Positions 1-9,472 of a stretch of 64,000 bases of DNA are shown here, one piece after another. Below the pieces are notes generated by a model. The model made no database searches. It was not told the origin of the DNA and worked only from the letters and a program-made list of their open reading frames with translations. A program made the position numbers and the translations under genes. Each line of letters begins with the position of its first letter. The stretch's first letter is position 1. Origin of the DNA: Triangularia verruculosa (Eukaryota; Ascomycota; Sordariomycetes; Sordariales; Podosporaceae); NCBI GenBank assembly GCA_033296885.1, contig MU863893.1, positions 1 to 64,000 on the forward strand, read 5' to 3'.

Positions 1-770
1 AGGGTGCCCTGTGGGACTACTAAGCTATAGAGGGTATAGCTTAGTTCTACGGGCTTCGATTCCCTTCGATAGCTGACAAATCCTTGGGAGCCGAGGGCTT
101 TGGTAGGTCTTGGGTTACGCTAGACCCGGCACCTCAACACCTGGGTCTTACCCGGCACCTATTATGTGCCACACGTTAACAATCTTTTACGAACGGAATT
201 AGATATTATTATCTCGGCTTTTTAAAAAGATATAAAAGGAATCGTTAAATATATTGGCGGCTATTATACGTCGGAATAATCGAGTAATATTACTTTAATA
301 GGCTCCTATTTCTATATTATTCCATAAAAGCGATATTTAGGAATTATTATTCTTTTTATTAAGCTCAAGTCTGAGGCTTAAATTAAGTATAAATATTATC
401 GTCGTTAATAATAGAGTAGTAGTACTTCCGAGGACGATTTATAATTTTCGTTTCGGTAAATTTAATAATAGACTTAGTATTATTATAAGTAAGCCTGGTA
501 TTTAGTTCGTTATTAATAATTAAGATGTAGATTATAATTATAGGGGATAAATATTAATATTAGCAATATATATTTTGACTTTTAAAAGGGTATTATAGTT
601 AATAACTTCCGGGATAAAGCTAAAAGGATAATATATTAATACTTTTAAATCGCTAAACTATCTAACTTCGAGTAGACTGTCGTTATCTACTGGTATTATA
701 TTAGAGTGTCCTTATCGATACAGGACGTTCGTTATATTATCTTTAAAGCTAAGTAGCGTCTTGGCATGGA
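1..770. repeat. AT-rich RIP-degraded block
   Basis: From about 170 to 770 the sequence is dominated by TpA and runs of A/T, with few CpA or TpG dinucleotides and no long open frame. This is the composition left by repeat-induced point mutation in ascomycetes. The first ~170 bases are less biased. I cannot identify the original element. The same composition returns at 4.05-5.36 kb, where an NLR gene can still be recognised. Confidence 0.7.
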
Positions 771-1035
771 TTTGCGGTGTGTACGGTGTTTGTGGATATG
801 TTAGTATTTTAGATAAACGCGTAAAAAGCATAGTTAAAAGGACATTAAGTCAACATTACTGAGTACCTGGGCGAGGTGGTGAAAAAGAGTGACAAAATGA
901 AGAAAATCTAATCACAGTAAGTACGTGGGTTAATTGAAAGCTGGGATGCCGTCAGGATAAGCTTAACTGTGATCATTCGACCGCTCGTCATGAAAACGAT
1001 ACCGCTGGGCTGGAATGGCAGCCAAGGTCATGCAA

Positions 1036-1300
1036 TACCGTATCTACTCATTCAACTCAAAAGTGTCAAAGCGCAGCGTTAAGCCTAAGGAAGTCAAGCA
1101 GCTTCGATCAAACCCAAGCAAACCCACCCAACCCGTCACAGCCGGACGCCGTTCCGCTGTGGTGGGCATGTGGTGGGCCTGAAAAAAGGAAGGAAATTGC
1201 GCGACAGGGGCTTTTTGGTTGTGGGGGATCGGTGAGGCTGTACTGGTAGAGGCTTAGCGCTGCGCTTTGACACTTTTGAGTTGAATGGGTATATACGGTA
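1036..1300. mobile_element. MITE-like element with 51-bp terminal inverted repeats
   Basis: Bases 1036-1086 and 1250-1300 are inverted copies of each other over 51 bp with 3 mismatches, the longest perfect run being about 30 bp. They enclose ~163 bp with no coding capacity. The outermost bases are TA followed by CCGTAT, so a TA target duplication of the Tc1/mariner type is possible, with TIRs starting CCGTAT. Size, structure and lack of a transposase fit a miniature inverted-repeat element. A chance or non-transposon palindrome cannot be excluded without other genomic copies. Confidence 0.7.
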
Positions 1301-1873
1301 GCTGTGCCACCGCAGAATAACTGCAGCTTCCGTTAGCGTGGCCAGTTAAACTGAGATATTGTCCTGGACGCCGAAGGCGCACTCGCGCCATGTCTTATAG
1401 TGCTGATGATCTGCCCTAGTGGCGATCGTGTAATTGCGGGGGCTGTTATTTCAACATGGGCGAGAAAAGGAGGTGGAATTATGGGATGGGGGCCGCAGAG
1501 ACTCTGAAAAGAGACAACTGCCGGCTTGCCGAGACCGACTGCAGTCAACAGCTACGATGTCTAATTGAATGCCCAGCCGGCCACACCTGCCAACCTGTAA
1601 AAGCAAGCCACTATTATTCCAGGCCACCCTTGGCCAGTTATACTGTGCCGCGATCCCCGAGTTTCGTAACACAACACCCAGCTTACATCTTACCAAGACG
1701 CTGAGTCAGATACATTAACGGCCGCCGCGGGTCCTTAGCTTATTCGCTCAATCAAACTTTGCGTACTTATCTATCCTCATGCATCAGTGTCCAGGACAGC
1801 ACACCTTACTGTCGTATTCGGCCTCACCGCACCGCATAGAAGCAATTTCCAACACCATTGAACATCAATTCAA
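1301..1873. other. No recognised gene
   Basis: Short overlapping ORFs on both strands lack recognisable domains. A 14-bp motif, GGCCAGTTAWACTG, occurs twice in the same orientation near 1340 and 1632. Nothing else is supported. Confidence 0.5.
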
Positions 1874-1947
1874 GGTTTCGTGGTGTAGTTGGTTATCACG
1901 TCAGTCTAACACACTGAAGGTCTCCAGTTCGAGCCTGGACGATATCA
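1874..1947 (+). tRNA. tRNA-Val (AAC), possibly a pseudogene
   Basis: A 74-nt cloverleaf can be drawn. The acceptor 5' strand is GGTTTCG, the D arm contains AGTTGGTTA, the 5-bp anticodon stem TCAGT/ACTGA encloses CTAACAC (anticodon AAC, valine), and the 5-bp T stem TCCAG/CTGGA encloses TTCGAGC. No intron is needed. The 3' acceptor strand reads CGATATC, where CGAAACC would pair perfectly. This leaves one U-U mismatch and one G-U pair, so the gene may be inactive. It lies among decayed repeats. Confidence 0.7.
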
Positions 1948-2339
1948 TTACCCTTGCATTTTGTTCCCAATGTAGAATTCTTTTTCGACTAGAAAAAGGA
2001 CCCCACTTTAGGCTGGTGATCACGAAAATCTTTCGAGATCCTGGCTCCTCTCCAGAAAACGGGTGGCTCTATCTGAAGTTTTCCAATCGCATGCATCCCT
2101 TTTCCCAATAATTTGCCTAGATATTTGCCTACTATTCTGCTACATGTATTGTTGTGTCGAGGGAAATCTTTTGCCGTTTTTGGACTCGCTTGCAGGGTGT
2201 GTAGTTAATGAGTCAGCACCCCACCCCTCTCTCCGCCACGATTATTTTCAGCTTTAATTCGAAAATAATATTCAGACTACAAGTTGATTTAAAATCGGTT
2301 TATAACGTTCAAGATATAGGGTAATTATAAAAAGCGCAG
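1948..2339. other. No recognised gene
   Basis: No coding or RNA feature was recognised. The right part (from ~2250) becomes AT-rich and leads into the LINE relic. Confidence 0.45.
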
Positions 2340-2960
2340 ACGAGGCTACGAGGGATTAGTGCAAGGTGTGGTTCTCAAGTATAGACGAAGGGAGCCTGGA
2401 GGTCTGGTCGATATACAACCCCCCCATAGACAAGATTCTGCTGAAGAGCCTATTGGATCAGCCCAGGCCAGTCGGCCCAGTAGTTCTCGCAGGAGACTTT
2501 AACCTACACCACTGTCACGGCCTGGCAGTGAAGGATGACATGATGCAACGGCACAAGGATGCAGGGTTAGGGTTGTAGGTGGAGAGGGCTGCGGCTAATC
2601 AGGGAAGAGCAAGTGACAGGGATATATTCTGGAGCAAAGCTCGCAAGCCACACACTTAGCTTTCCTTTCTCTTCATCTTACAATTACTTCAATAGACTGG
2701 GATATTGGTATTGGCTTGACCTACTATGCCTTCTCCTTCGTGGCAGGTATATAGCTAGACTGGAGACTGAATTAGATAGCGCATGAGGCGAAGGTAGTTG
2801 AAAAGCTAAGGACTTAGGACTACGTACTATCTAGGATTGCAGCTAAAACCTAGGGCCTAAGTGTAACGAGAGGCACTTTTACAAGGCACAAAGGCATTGG
2901 TATAGTAGCTCAATTCATAGGATTTTTGACTAAAGAAGAAAAGAAGAGAAGAGAAAGAGT
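2340..2960 (+). mobile_element. Decayed LINE (non-LTR retrotransposon)
   Basis: The open stretch 2366-2578 encodes the core of a LINE endonuclease. It contains LEVWSIYNPP, then a leucine-rich spacer, then VLAGDFNLHH, the endonuclease/exonuclease/phosphatase strand with its metal-binding Asp-Phe-Asn. After about 190 bases without similarity, 2760-2900 reads in broken frame like the C-terminal reverse-transcriptase/thumb segment (SRIAAKT followed by stop where Trp is usual). TGG-to-TAG stops fit RIP. The middle of the reverse transcriptase is missing, so this is an internally deleted, dead copy of a Tad/I-type fungal LINE. Assignment below the LINE level is inference. Confidence 0.7.
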
Positions 2961-3425
2961 GAGCCCCGCAGCGAGCTCTCAGAATGATCTAATGTGACGA
3001 ACCCCGATCCAGAACCTCTGAAAGGGATATTCAGTTGAAGGTGCTTCTAAACAATTGGTTCGGTGCAGCTAAACAGTGCACAACAATGGCTTATCTCAAT
3101 CTAGATCCCAAATGACTTATGAACTAGAACTTGTATTATATATTGCGGAACTATCTACAAGCTATCTAGTTCCTCCGTATATATAGACCTGTGATTCTCA
3201 TGGACCGTTGGACCGTTCATAGTACGTCGATCCATCGGTCCCCTTGTAAGTGGTTGTCCTAGACCGTTAGACCGACCTCCACGCATCGGTCCATCGGTCC
3301 TCCTCTGATTAGCTGTCTACCAGGTCCCCTGGCACCGTGATATTCTTCTCTTATTGGTTCATCCACCGACCCTGCGCCTACCCGTGTTCAAGGTTGTAAC
3401 ACCTAACCAGCCCCTCTTAGGTGGC
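2961..3425. other. Non-coding, minor direct repeats
   Basis: No gene was seen. Between 3200 and 3300 the phrase GGACCGTT...CCATCGGTCC recurs two to three times with changes, a short degenerate tandem repeat. Confidence 0.45.
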
Positions 3426-3454
3426 TGCAGCCAACGTATATTATGTTGAAATAG

Positions 3455-3600
3455 GTGTCTCGCAGGCCTGTATAATGTAGGCCTGCGCTGGGAACCGAAG
3501 ATATGGTGTCTCGCAGGTCTGTATGATGTAGACCTGCGCTGGGAACCGAAGATATGTGTCTCACAGGCCTGTATGATGTAAGCCTATGCAGGGATTGGCG
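3455..3600. repeat. Three ~50-bp tandem repeats, each with a 9-bp stem-loop
   Basis: Units begin at about 3461, 3512 and 3562 (period 51 then 50). Each contains an inverted repeat with a 9-nt loop (GTATRATGT). In unit 1 CGCAGGCCT pairs perfectly with AGGCCTGCG. In unit 2 CGCAGGTCT pairs perfectly with AGACCTGCG, so a base pair changed on both sides. In unit 3 two positions no longer pair. The units end with a shared GCTGGGAACCGAAGATATG. Function unknown. Confidence 0.85.
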
Positions 3601-4049
3601 TAGTGTACTCAAAATGAAGGAGGCTTTGTCTGCTGCCTACGACAGTGGCTTGACACTGAAGGAAGATGGATTGTAGGGACGGCGCCCTGCAATATACAAG
3701 GTGATCACAGTAATATAAGCTTGTGAGGTATTGAAAGATGTGGTGAACCAGTGTATTGAATTTGACTTATCAGGCAAGAAAATATCACAGTGAACAGTCC
3801 TGAGGGCAAGCCTCTTATAGATCTTCGGCTCCGCATTCCTCCCCCAATCTCTTCTCCGTTGCCGTGCGCTAAGTGTCTGGAACTCCGGACGCTAGCTATA
3901 CGGATCTCCAGGTTAAATCGGAGGTCCGTTCGGAGGTCTGAAAGCTTATATAATCGCCACGGTAGAGCGTTGGTGAGCATGTGATTCCAAGCCATTGGTT
4001 GTTGTAGGCCTTGTAGGTTACAGGCCTAGATACACTGTAAAGTCCACAA
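3601..4049. other. No recognised gene
   Basis: Overlapping short ORFs on both strands (3705-3995 minus, 3790-3984 plus) are shadows of each other and show no domain. A pair of AGGCCT/TAGGCCT palindromic words sits near 4010-4030. Confidence 0.4.
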
Positions 4050-5706
4050 ATAAGTGCTGTACTTTAACAGATTTTGACTAGTATTTTACAAGATCCAGTC
4101 GTAAAAATAGTGTATTTGTTTATCGATGCGCTTAACGAATACGTAATAGACTTACTACGGCTTCTTAAACTAATTATCGAGATATTAAGTATATCTTTTT
4201 GCATTAGATAGATCGTCTTAAGTCGTAATTGGATATAAATCGAAGAGGAGTTGGAGATGGCTGTGTAAAATACTAGGTTAAGCTTCGAGCTGAATACCGA
4301 ATCTATCGCTGCTGCCGTTAATGCATACATTTGCCACAAAGTTAATGATCTGTCGCGCCGGAAAAAGTATGATACTATTATAAAGAGTGAAGTACAAGAC
4401 TATCTTTCTTTAAACGTAAACGGGACCTTTTTCTGGGTGGCATTGGTTTGCAAAGCGCTTACGGACGTTCCGAAGTGGCGTATAAAAGGAAAGTTAAAGA
4501 CCTTTCCGCCTGGGTTGGACTCTTTATACGGGCGAATGATGTGGCGAATTTAAAACTCCGAAGATGTAGATCTCTGTAGAGATATTCTCGCCGTCGCTAC
4601 GATTATCCGCCGACTTATAAGTTTTAATGAAATTACCTCCTTTATTAGGATGCCGGATGGCATTTCCGACGATAGGAGGTCCTTAGAGGAGATTATTAGC
4701 CTTTGCGGCTTATTCCTAACTATCCGAGAACAAACTATTTATTTCGTCCATCAATTAGCCAAAGACTTCCTATTTAGGGAGGTTTCTAACAATAACAATT
4801 ATTAAGACGCCTTTAAGTGGGTCTTCCACGTAGGCAAGGAAAAAGTGAACCACGACATCTTCTCGAAGTTACTCTATATAATATCCATAGTATTACGACG
4901 CAATATATATAGCTTGAAAGCACCGGGTTTCTCGATCGACCAAGTCTCCGTGCCGAACCCCGATCTGCTAGCTTCGGTACGATACTTATGTATTTACTGG
5001 ATTGATTATTTATATAACTTAATCTCCAGTATAAACGCTAAATGGGTTTATCTTCTGTAGGATAATAGGGATGTTTAAAAATTCTTTATAACGAAGTATC
5101 TTTACTAGCTAGAAGCTCTTAGTTTACTCGGAGCTTTCTCGAATGGAATTAATGCCGTCAGATAACTTCAGGGCTTACGGGTAAATATGAAACAGCCCAG
5201 ATAATATATTCTAGGCTAAAAGTGATATAGGAAAGTAATAACGATAGGCAGTTAAAAGTTATTATCCAGGATGCATACCGGTTTGCTTAGTCATACGGAC
5301 AAATAATACAGCGAGTACCTCTTCAAGTATATTTATCGGCCTTTGTATTCGCTCCGATTGGCAGCTTGATAAAGAATATCTTCAAGGAAGAAAAGCCCGG
5401 ATGGCTTTGTACGGGATCAGTAGAAATGCAATGGAATGCCTGCACACAGACGTTAGAGGGCCATCGCGACTCCGTTTGGTCGGTCGCGTTTTCCCTGGAC
5501 GGCCAGCGCGTGGCATCGGGCTCGGGCGACAAGACCATCAAGATCTGGGATACGGTATCGGGGACCTGCACACAGACGTTAGAGGGCCATGGCGGCTCGG
5601 TCTGGTCGGTCGCGTTCTCGCCGGACGGCCAGCGCGTGGCATCGGGCTCGGGCGACAAGACCATCAAGATCTGGGATGCGGTATCGGGGACCTGCTCGTG
5701 TAGTGG
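4050..5706 (+). pseudogene. NACHT-WD40 NLR pseudogene (HET-E/HNWD type), RIP-mutated
   Basis: Read with stops ignored, the plus strand gives the later half of a fungal STAND/NLR protein. There is a Walker-B-like VYLFIDALNE (~4108), the helical NACHT-associated part (TESIAAAVNAYI, NGTFFWVALVCKAL, FPPGLDSLYGRMM), then SLKAPGFSIDQVSVPNPD (~4912-4965). A leucine-rich linker follows, then KEEKPGW and WD40 repeats of 42 residues. Two repeats (5441-5692, period 126 bp) are nearly identical and fully open; a third is cut off after a few codons. The NACHT part carries many TAA/TAG stops and strong TpA bias, typical of RIP. Walker A and the N-terminal effector domain are missing. Such proteins act in heterokaryon incompatibility; this copy is dead. 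Confidence 0.85.
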
Positions 5707-5710
5707 GTAA

Positions 5711-6166
5711 AAGTGCCCGGGATGGGACTGAGGATCCCCACATTGTCCAGCACTAAATTAACCGATAACGTGACATGTGTGGAACCAAAAGGACATCATA
5801 TCCAGTAGATAGGGTGGTATATAGCTTCACAACATGCATACCATGCTTCGATGTCTTTGTTGAGTGCGATGATCGCAGCCTGGCCATGCAGGTGATGATT
5901 AACCCGGCTCTGAAACCGAAGAGGCATATTGACTAAGTATCTTTCTCACGTTGTGGACAAAAGAAATCTAGGCCTTACAAAAGGAAGGGGTCAGGGGATG
6001 TTTAGAATGTCACAATCAACCTGGAAGTCAACACACATCAAGCTGCCTCAAAAGATAGTTAATAGGCCTTAGCAATACATTAAAAACTATCTCTAACGTG
6101 TTAAAAGATAGGTAGTAATGAGCCCTTAGAAGATAGTTGATAGGCGTCTTCGAGAATTTGAACCTA
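5711..6166. other. 3' flank of NLR relic, no gene
   Basis: No coding signal was seen. The word AAGATAGTT(A/G)ATAGG occurs at ~6053 and ~6128, and a CCTCTT microsatellite at 6177-6205 marks the end of the next gene. Confidence 0.45.
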
Positions 6167-8083
6167 TCAGTGCCCCTCTTCCTCTTCCTCTTCCTCTTCC
6201 TCTTCATCCCGCGCACTGACCGGTACCCTGATGTTGTTGGTGATCATACGACTTGCCTGAAAACCAATAGGGAACGTATTGCGGGGGACGGGAACTGGGG
6301 GTCCCGTCAGCGGGATCTTGTATTTCTGAGGCAGACCCGGTCTTGGAACGTGACTGGGAACTGTTTTCGAAAGCCGGAACGGGGGCGCGTTGCCGACAGC
6401 GGCCATCTTGTTCGGGAACAAATGTCCAAGCTTCAGGGGGGGGTCCTTGCGCTTCTTTACCCAGTTTGCGAATAAATCCGACGTCTGGGGCTCCGTGGGA
6501 ACCTCCGGGCCTGGAGCAACCGTATCAGGGCCTCGCGGAGGCAGCGCTGGCTGTGGACCAGCACTCTGCGGAGGTGTAGCCTTGGGAGCCTCTGGACCAG
6601 CACTCTGCGCGCGAGTAGTCTTGGGAACCTCTGAACCAGCACCTTGCGGTGTTGTAGCCTTGGGAGTCTCTGGATCAGCACCCTGGGTGGTTGTGGTTTG
6701 GGTAGAATCTATCGCCTCGGGGCTCTGTGTAGGCAACATGGTTTCGGGAGCCCCCGGGCTTGAAGCCATCGCCTCGGGGCTCTGAGGACGCGATGCAGCC
6801 TTGGGAGCGTCGATGGACGGCGCCTCTGGATCTTGTAAAAGTAACACGGGCTCTGGAGCCTCGAGATCATGGGATGCCATGTCCTCATCTTCCATGTCTA
6901 TATCGGCGGTCGTCCCGCAGTGTTCTTCTTGCGAACCCGACTCGGTCTCGGCGACAGTATGTTGCGTTGAGATTGCCGTTGCGGGGACCTCGATATCCTC
7001 AGAGTCGTCAGGCCTGTCATCATCAAGAACAACGACGTCGTCGACCTCACCAGCCGGCTCGGGACTATTGTTTTCGTTCCACCTCTGTTTTCGGCGTTCA
7101 CGCAGTTCGTACCACCACTGTCTCTCGCGCTCGCGAAGGATCGAAAAGGAGATGAGTTCAGTCATATCGGCGTCCCTGGGGTAAGACCGTGTGTTCATCC
7201 TCGCCTTGATGGCAGCGTAGTAGAGGTCTGTTGGGGCAAAGGCAGGGAAGCCCAGCACCGTCGTGTCGTCGAGAGCGCTGATGAGATCCTCAAGATGATG
7301 AGTAGTCACCTTGTAGAGCTCACTCGGCTTCCTGGTCGGCACGGGCATCGGCAGGCCATAGACCCTGGCATCCACCTTGCGCTCAATTTCTTCCAACAAA
7401 TAGTACCAGATGGGAGTCTGGGCCTTGGAGGATTGCTCAAGGGCGGCAGTCGACAAACGCAGGCCTCCGCGCCCCACGGTTTGACGGTCTGAAAAGTCCA
7501 AAGCCAAGACGCGAGCTCTTCGCATGCCGACGAGGCTACCCCGATGCTCGTCATCTTCATGGTCTCGGTGTTGGGCGTATAGGAGGTCGATCAAGAAGCG
7601 GTCCGTGGTTACGATGTCCAGGTCATCCGCGTCATCATTGGTCGCCACCTTGACGGTGTAGACGATGGCAAAGGCCAACAGGTCCAGGTCGCCATGGAAA
7701 AATGGATGCGTCGACAGTCGAGCCAGGGCCCTGCAAAAGGTACCACTCCAGGCCTTTCTGCCGCCGCGGGGCTGGTCGGGATCAAACTCCATCTGGAACC
7801 TGACAGAGATCAGTTCGGTGGGGAGTATCCCAAACAGGTGAAGAAATGTTCTGTACACCGCCGTCGTGTCGGCATCGTGGACAACCAGACGATGACGGTC
7901 GAGGTCATACCCAATGTCCCAAAGACGCCTGACGGACTTTGCATCCGCAGTGCTCCAGAGGCTGCGCGGACCCTCATCCGTCTTCAACAGATGGTTTCTC
8001 CTCTTGACGTCCTCGATGCTTTCAAATCTCGGAGGGGCGTTCTTTCGGTACCACCTGGTTGCGCGGCGGACCCTGTCCTTCAT
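6167..8083 (-). CDS. Unknown 638-aa protein with Pro/Ala repeats and poly-Glu tail
   Basis: The ORF is intact and intronless from an ATG at 8083. Residues 1-~345 look like a folded domain (basic start RVRRATRWYRKN, aromatic and charged helices, ending RERERQWWYELRERRKQRW). I do not recognise it. An acidic Ser/Asp/Glu linker follows, then PEAPKAT-like Pro/Ala repeats (~430-530), and the tail ends in a run of ten or more Glu encoded by a 6-bp microsatellite. The same frame stays open for 61 more codons upstream of the ATG, up to a TAA at 8270, and directly continues the AT-hook ORF at 8270-9409. This may therefore be the C-terminal part of a ~1,050-residue protein. No signal peptide or membrane segment is visible. 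Confidence 0.7.
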   Translation of the reverse strand: MKDRVRRATRWYRKNAPPRFESIEDVKRRNHLLKTDEGPRSLWSTADAKSVRRLWDIGYDLDRHRLVVHDADTTAVYRTFLHLFGILPTELISVRFQMEFDPDQPRGGRKAWSGTFCRALARLSTHPFFHGDLDLLAFAIVYTVKVATNDDADDLDIVTTDRFLIDLLYAQHRDHEDDEHRGSLVGMRRARVLALDFSDRQTVGRGGLRLSTAALEQSSKAQTPIWYYLLEEIERKVDARVYGLPMPVPTRKPSELYKVTTHHLEDLISALDDTTVLGFPAFAPTDLYYAAIKARMNTRSYPRDADMTELISFSILRERERQWWYELRERRKQRWNENNSPEPAGEVDDVVVLDDDRPDDSEDIEVPATAISTQHTVAETESGSQEEHCGTTADIDMEDEDMASHDLEAPEPVLLLQDPEAPSIDAPKAASRPQSPEAMASSPGAPETMLPTQSPEAIDSTQTTTTQGADPETPKATTPQGAGSEVPKTTRAQSAGPEAPKATPPQSAGPQPALPPRGPDTVAPGPEVPTEPQTSDLFANWVKKRKDPPLKLGHLFPNKMAAVGNAPPFRLSKTVPSHVPRPGLPQKYKIPLTGPPVPVPRNTFPIGFQASRMITNNIRVPVSARDEEEEEEEEEEGH

Positions 8084-8269
8084 TCGCTTGACATAACTGT
8101 CCAGTGCAACACTCTCCTTTCGAGCGTCAAGGACAACCAGTTTGCCATCAACAATCGCGATCTTGTCAGCGTTTTTGAGCTGTTCCTTGGTTCGACGGGC
8201 TCTTATGCGACGCTGAGCAGCGAAACTTGTGTCTTCCTGTTCCGATCCAGATCCATCGTTGACGACTGC

Positions 8270-9409
8270 TTACTTACGGGGGCGCCCACGGGGCCTGCGG
8301 GCGCTGCTCTGGGCCGTGGGAGCGCTGGCGTCGGATCTGGAGGCGCTCGCCTGTTTCTTGGGGGTGCTGGCCTCTATCCTAGGGGCGCTCGCCTGTTTCT
8401 TGGGGGCGCTGGCCTCTATCCTAGGGGCGCTGACCTGTTTCCTGGGACGTCCAGGGCGCCTGGGAGGAGTGGGTTCGGGCTCTTCGTCCTCATCTTCGGG
8501 CTCTTCGTCTTCGAGCTCTTCGGGCTCTTCGTCTTCGAGCTCTTCGTCTTCGGGCTCTTCATCTTTGGGCTCTTCGTCTTCTGATGAGCCTTTATCTTCT
8601 GGTGAGCCCTCATCTTCTGGCGAGCCTTCGTCTTCTGGCGAGCCCTCATCTTCTGGCGAGCCTTCGTCTTCTGGCGAGCCCTCATCTTCTGAGCTCTCAT
8701 CTTCTGAGCCCTCAACTTCTGAGCCTTGGCCTTCTGGCGAGCCTTGGTCTTCTGGCGAGCCTTGGCCTTCTGGCGAGTCCTCTCGTACAGACAACTTTTC
8801 TTGATCCGAAGCTTCAGACTGTGCCGACCCGTCAGAGTCGGAACCGTCAGAGTCAGAACCGTCAGAGTCAGAACCGTCAGAATCGGAGCTGTCGGGCTCT
8901 GGATCAGACCTTGCCAACTTCCTGGTTGGCTTGGAAATATTTTTCTTGACATGGGTGATGCGGGCATCAACATCCAAGTCAGGCTCTTCTTGTGGATCTT
9001 CTTGACTAGACCTCTGGGATCGCTGGGCAACAGCCGCTTTCTCGCGGCGTTGGTACTCCTCCATTTCGTGGAAGATCTGGAACTGATCTTCACTCTCGAG
9101 GTTGGGCGCGGGATTCGGGCCGTCGTGTTCGAGGTCGTCCAACTGCTCTTGACTGTCTTGGATGACGTCTCGCCTGTCGCGGCCGCTTGAATGGGCACCC
9201 GTAACAACGGCTGCTTTGACTCGGGGGCGATTGCCTCTGAACGCCTCTGAGCGTCGACGGGCAGCCTCGGTACCCGGACTGGGGGTCACGGGCAGTGTGG
9301 GCAACGTCATGTTGGTAACATGCGAATCGTCATCGGAGTCGGGAATATTGTAAATATCGTCGCCTCGCGGGGGGGGTCGTTTTTTTGCGCGCAACGAAGG
9401 TCGAGCCAT
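8270..9409 (-). CDS. AT-hook, acidic-repeat protein (379 aa), possible N-terminal half of a larger protein
   Basis: The ATG is at 9409. The N-terminus is basic (RAKKRPPPRG) then acidic. The middle has SDSDG repeats (~179-195) and eight or more SPEDEG/EDEG hexapeptide repeats (18-bp DNA units, ~8590-8760). The C-terminus has two AT-hook-like motifs, RRPGRPRK and a terminal RPRGRPRK, separated by ASAPKKQ/ASAPRIE repeats. AT-hooks bind the minor groove of AT-rich DNA, so a chromatin role is inferred. The stop TAA (8270-8272) lies in GTAAGTAAG, which resembles a splice donor. No canonical acceptor gives the right frame, but the next ORF is in the same frame. A 54-nt 5'UTR intron is seen upstream. 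Confidence 0.7.
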   Translation of the reverse strand: MARPSLRAKKRPPPRGDDIYNIPDSDDDSHVTNMTLPTLPVTPSPGTEAARRRSEAFRGNRPRVKAAVVTGAHSSGRDRRDVIQDSQEQLDDLEHDGPNPAPNLESEDQFQIFHEMEEYQRREKAAVAQRSQRSSQEDPQEEPDLDVDARITHVKKNISKPTRKLARSDPEPDSSDSDGSDSDGSDSDGSDSDGSAQSEASDQEKLSVREDSPEGQGSPEDQGSPEGQGSEVEGSEDESSEDEGSPEDEGSPEDEGSPEDEGSPEDEGSPEDKGSSEDEEPKDEEPEDEELEDEEPEELEDEEPEDEDEEPEPTPPRRPGRPRKQVSAPRIEASAPKKQASAPRIEASTPKKQASASRSDASAPTAQSSARRPRGRPRK

Positions 9410-9418
9410 CTTGGTGAT

Positions 9419-9472
9419 CTGGATTGGTTAGCATGCGGTGGTCGTGATGGGGGTCGAAAATTGGATACATAC
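9419..9472 (-). other. 5'UTR intron of the AT-hook gene
   Basis: On the minus strand a donor GTATGT, a branch site GCTAACC and an acceptor CCAG bound a 54-nt intron that ends nine bases before the ATG at 9409. All three signals match fungal consensus, which supports this gene being transcribed in the direction given. Confidence 0.65.

Noticed and set aside
3426..3600. CRISPR-like array
   Set aside because: Only three units with no unique spacers, in a eukaryotic genome. These are ordinary tandem repeats with stem-loops.
8200..8277. Intron joining the AT-hook and 638-aa ORFs (GTAAGT donor)
   Set aside because: Every CAG or TAG acceptor within 80 nt gives the wrong frame; only GAG/AAG ends keep frame, which is not convincing.
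6167..8584. Several plus-strand ORFs over the 638-aa gene (for example 7694-8584)
   Set aside because: They are GC-driven shadows; codon pattern and protein composition favour the minus-strand frame.
8229..8804. Plus-strand ORF rich in Ser/Gly (191 codons) opposite the AT-hook gene
   Set aside because: It is the antisense of the acidic hexapeptide repeats. Low complexity keeps the frame open, and the minus strand has leader intron, ATG and AT-hooks.
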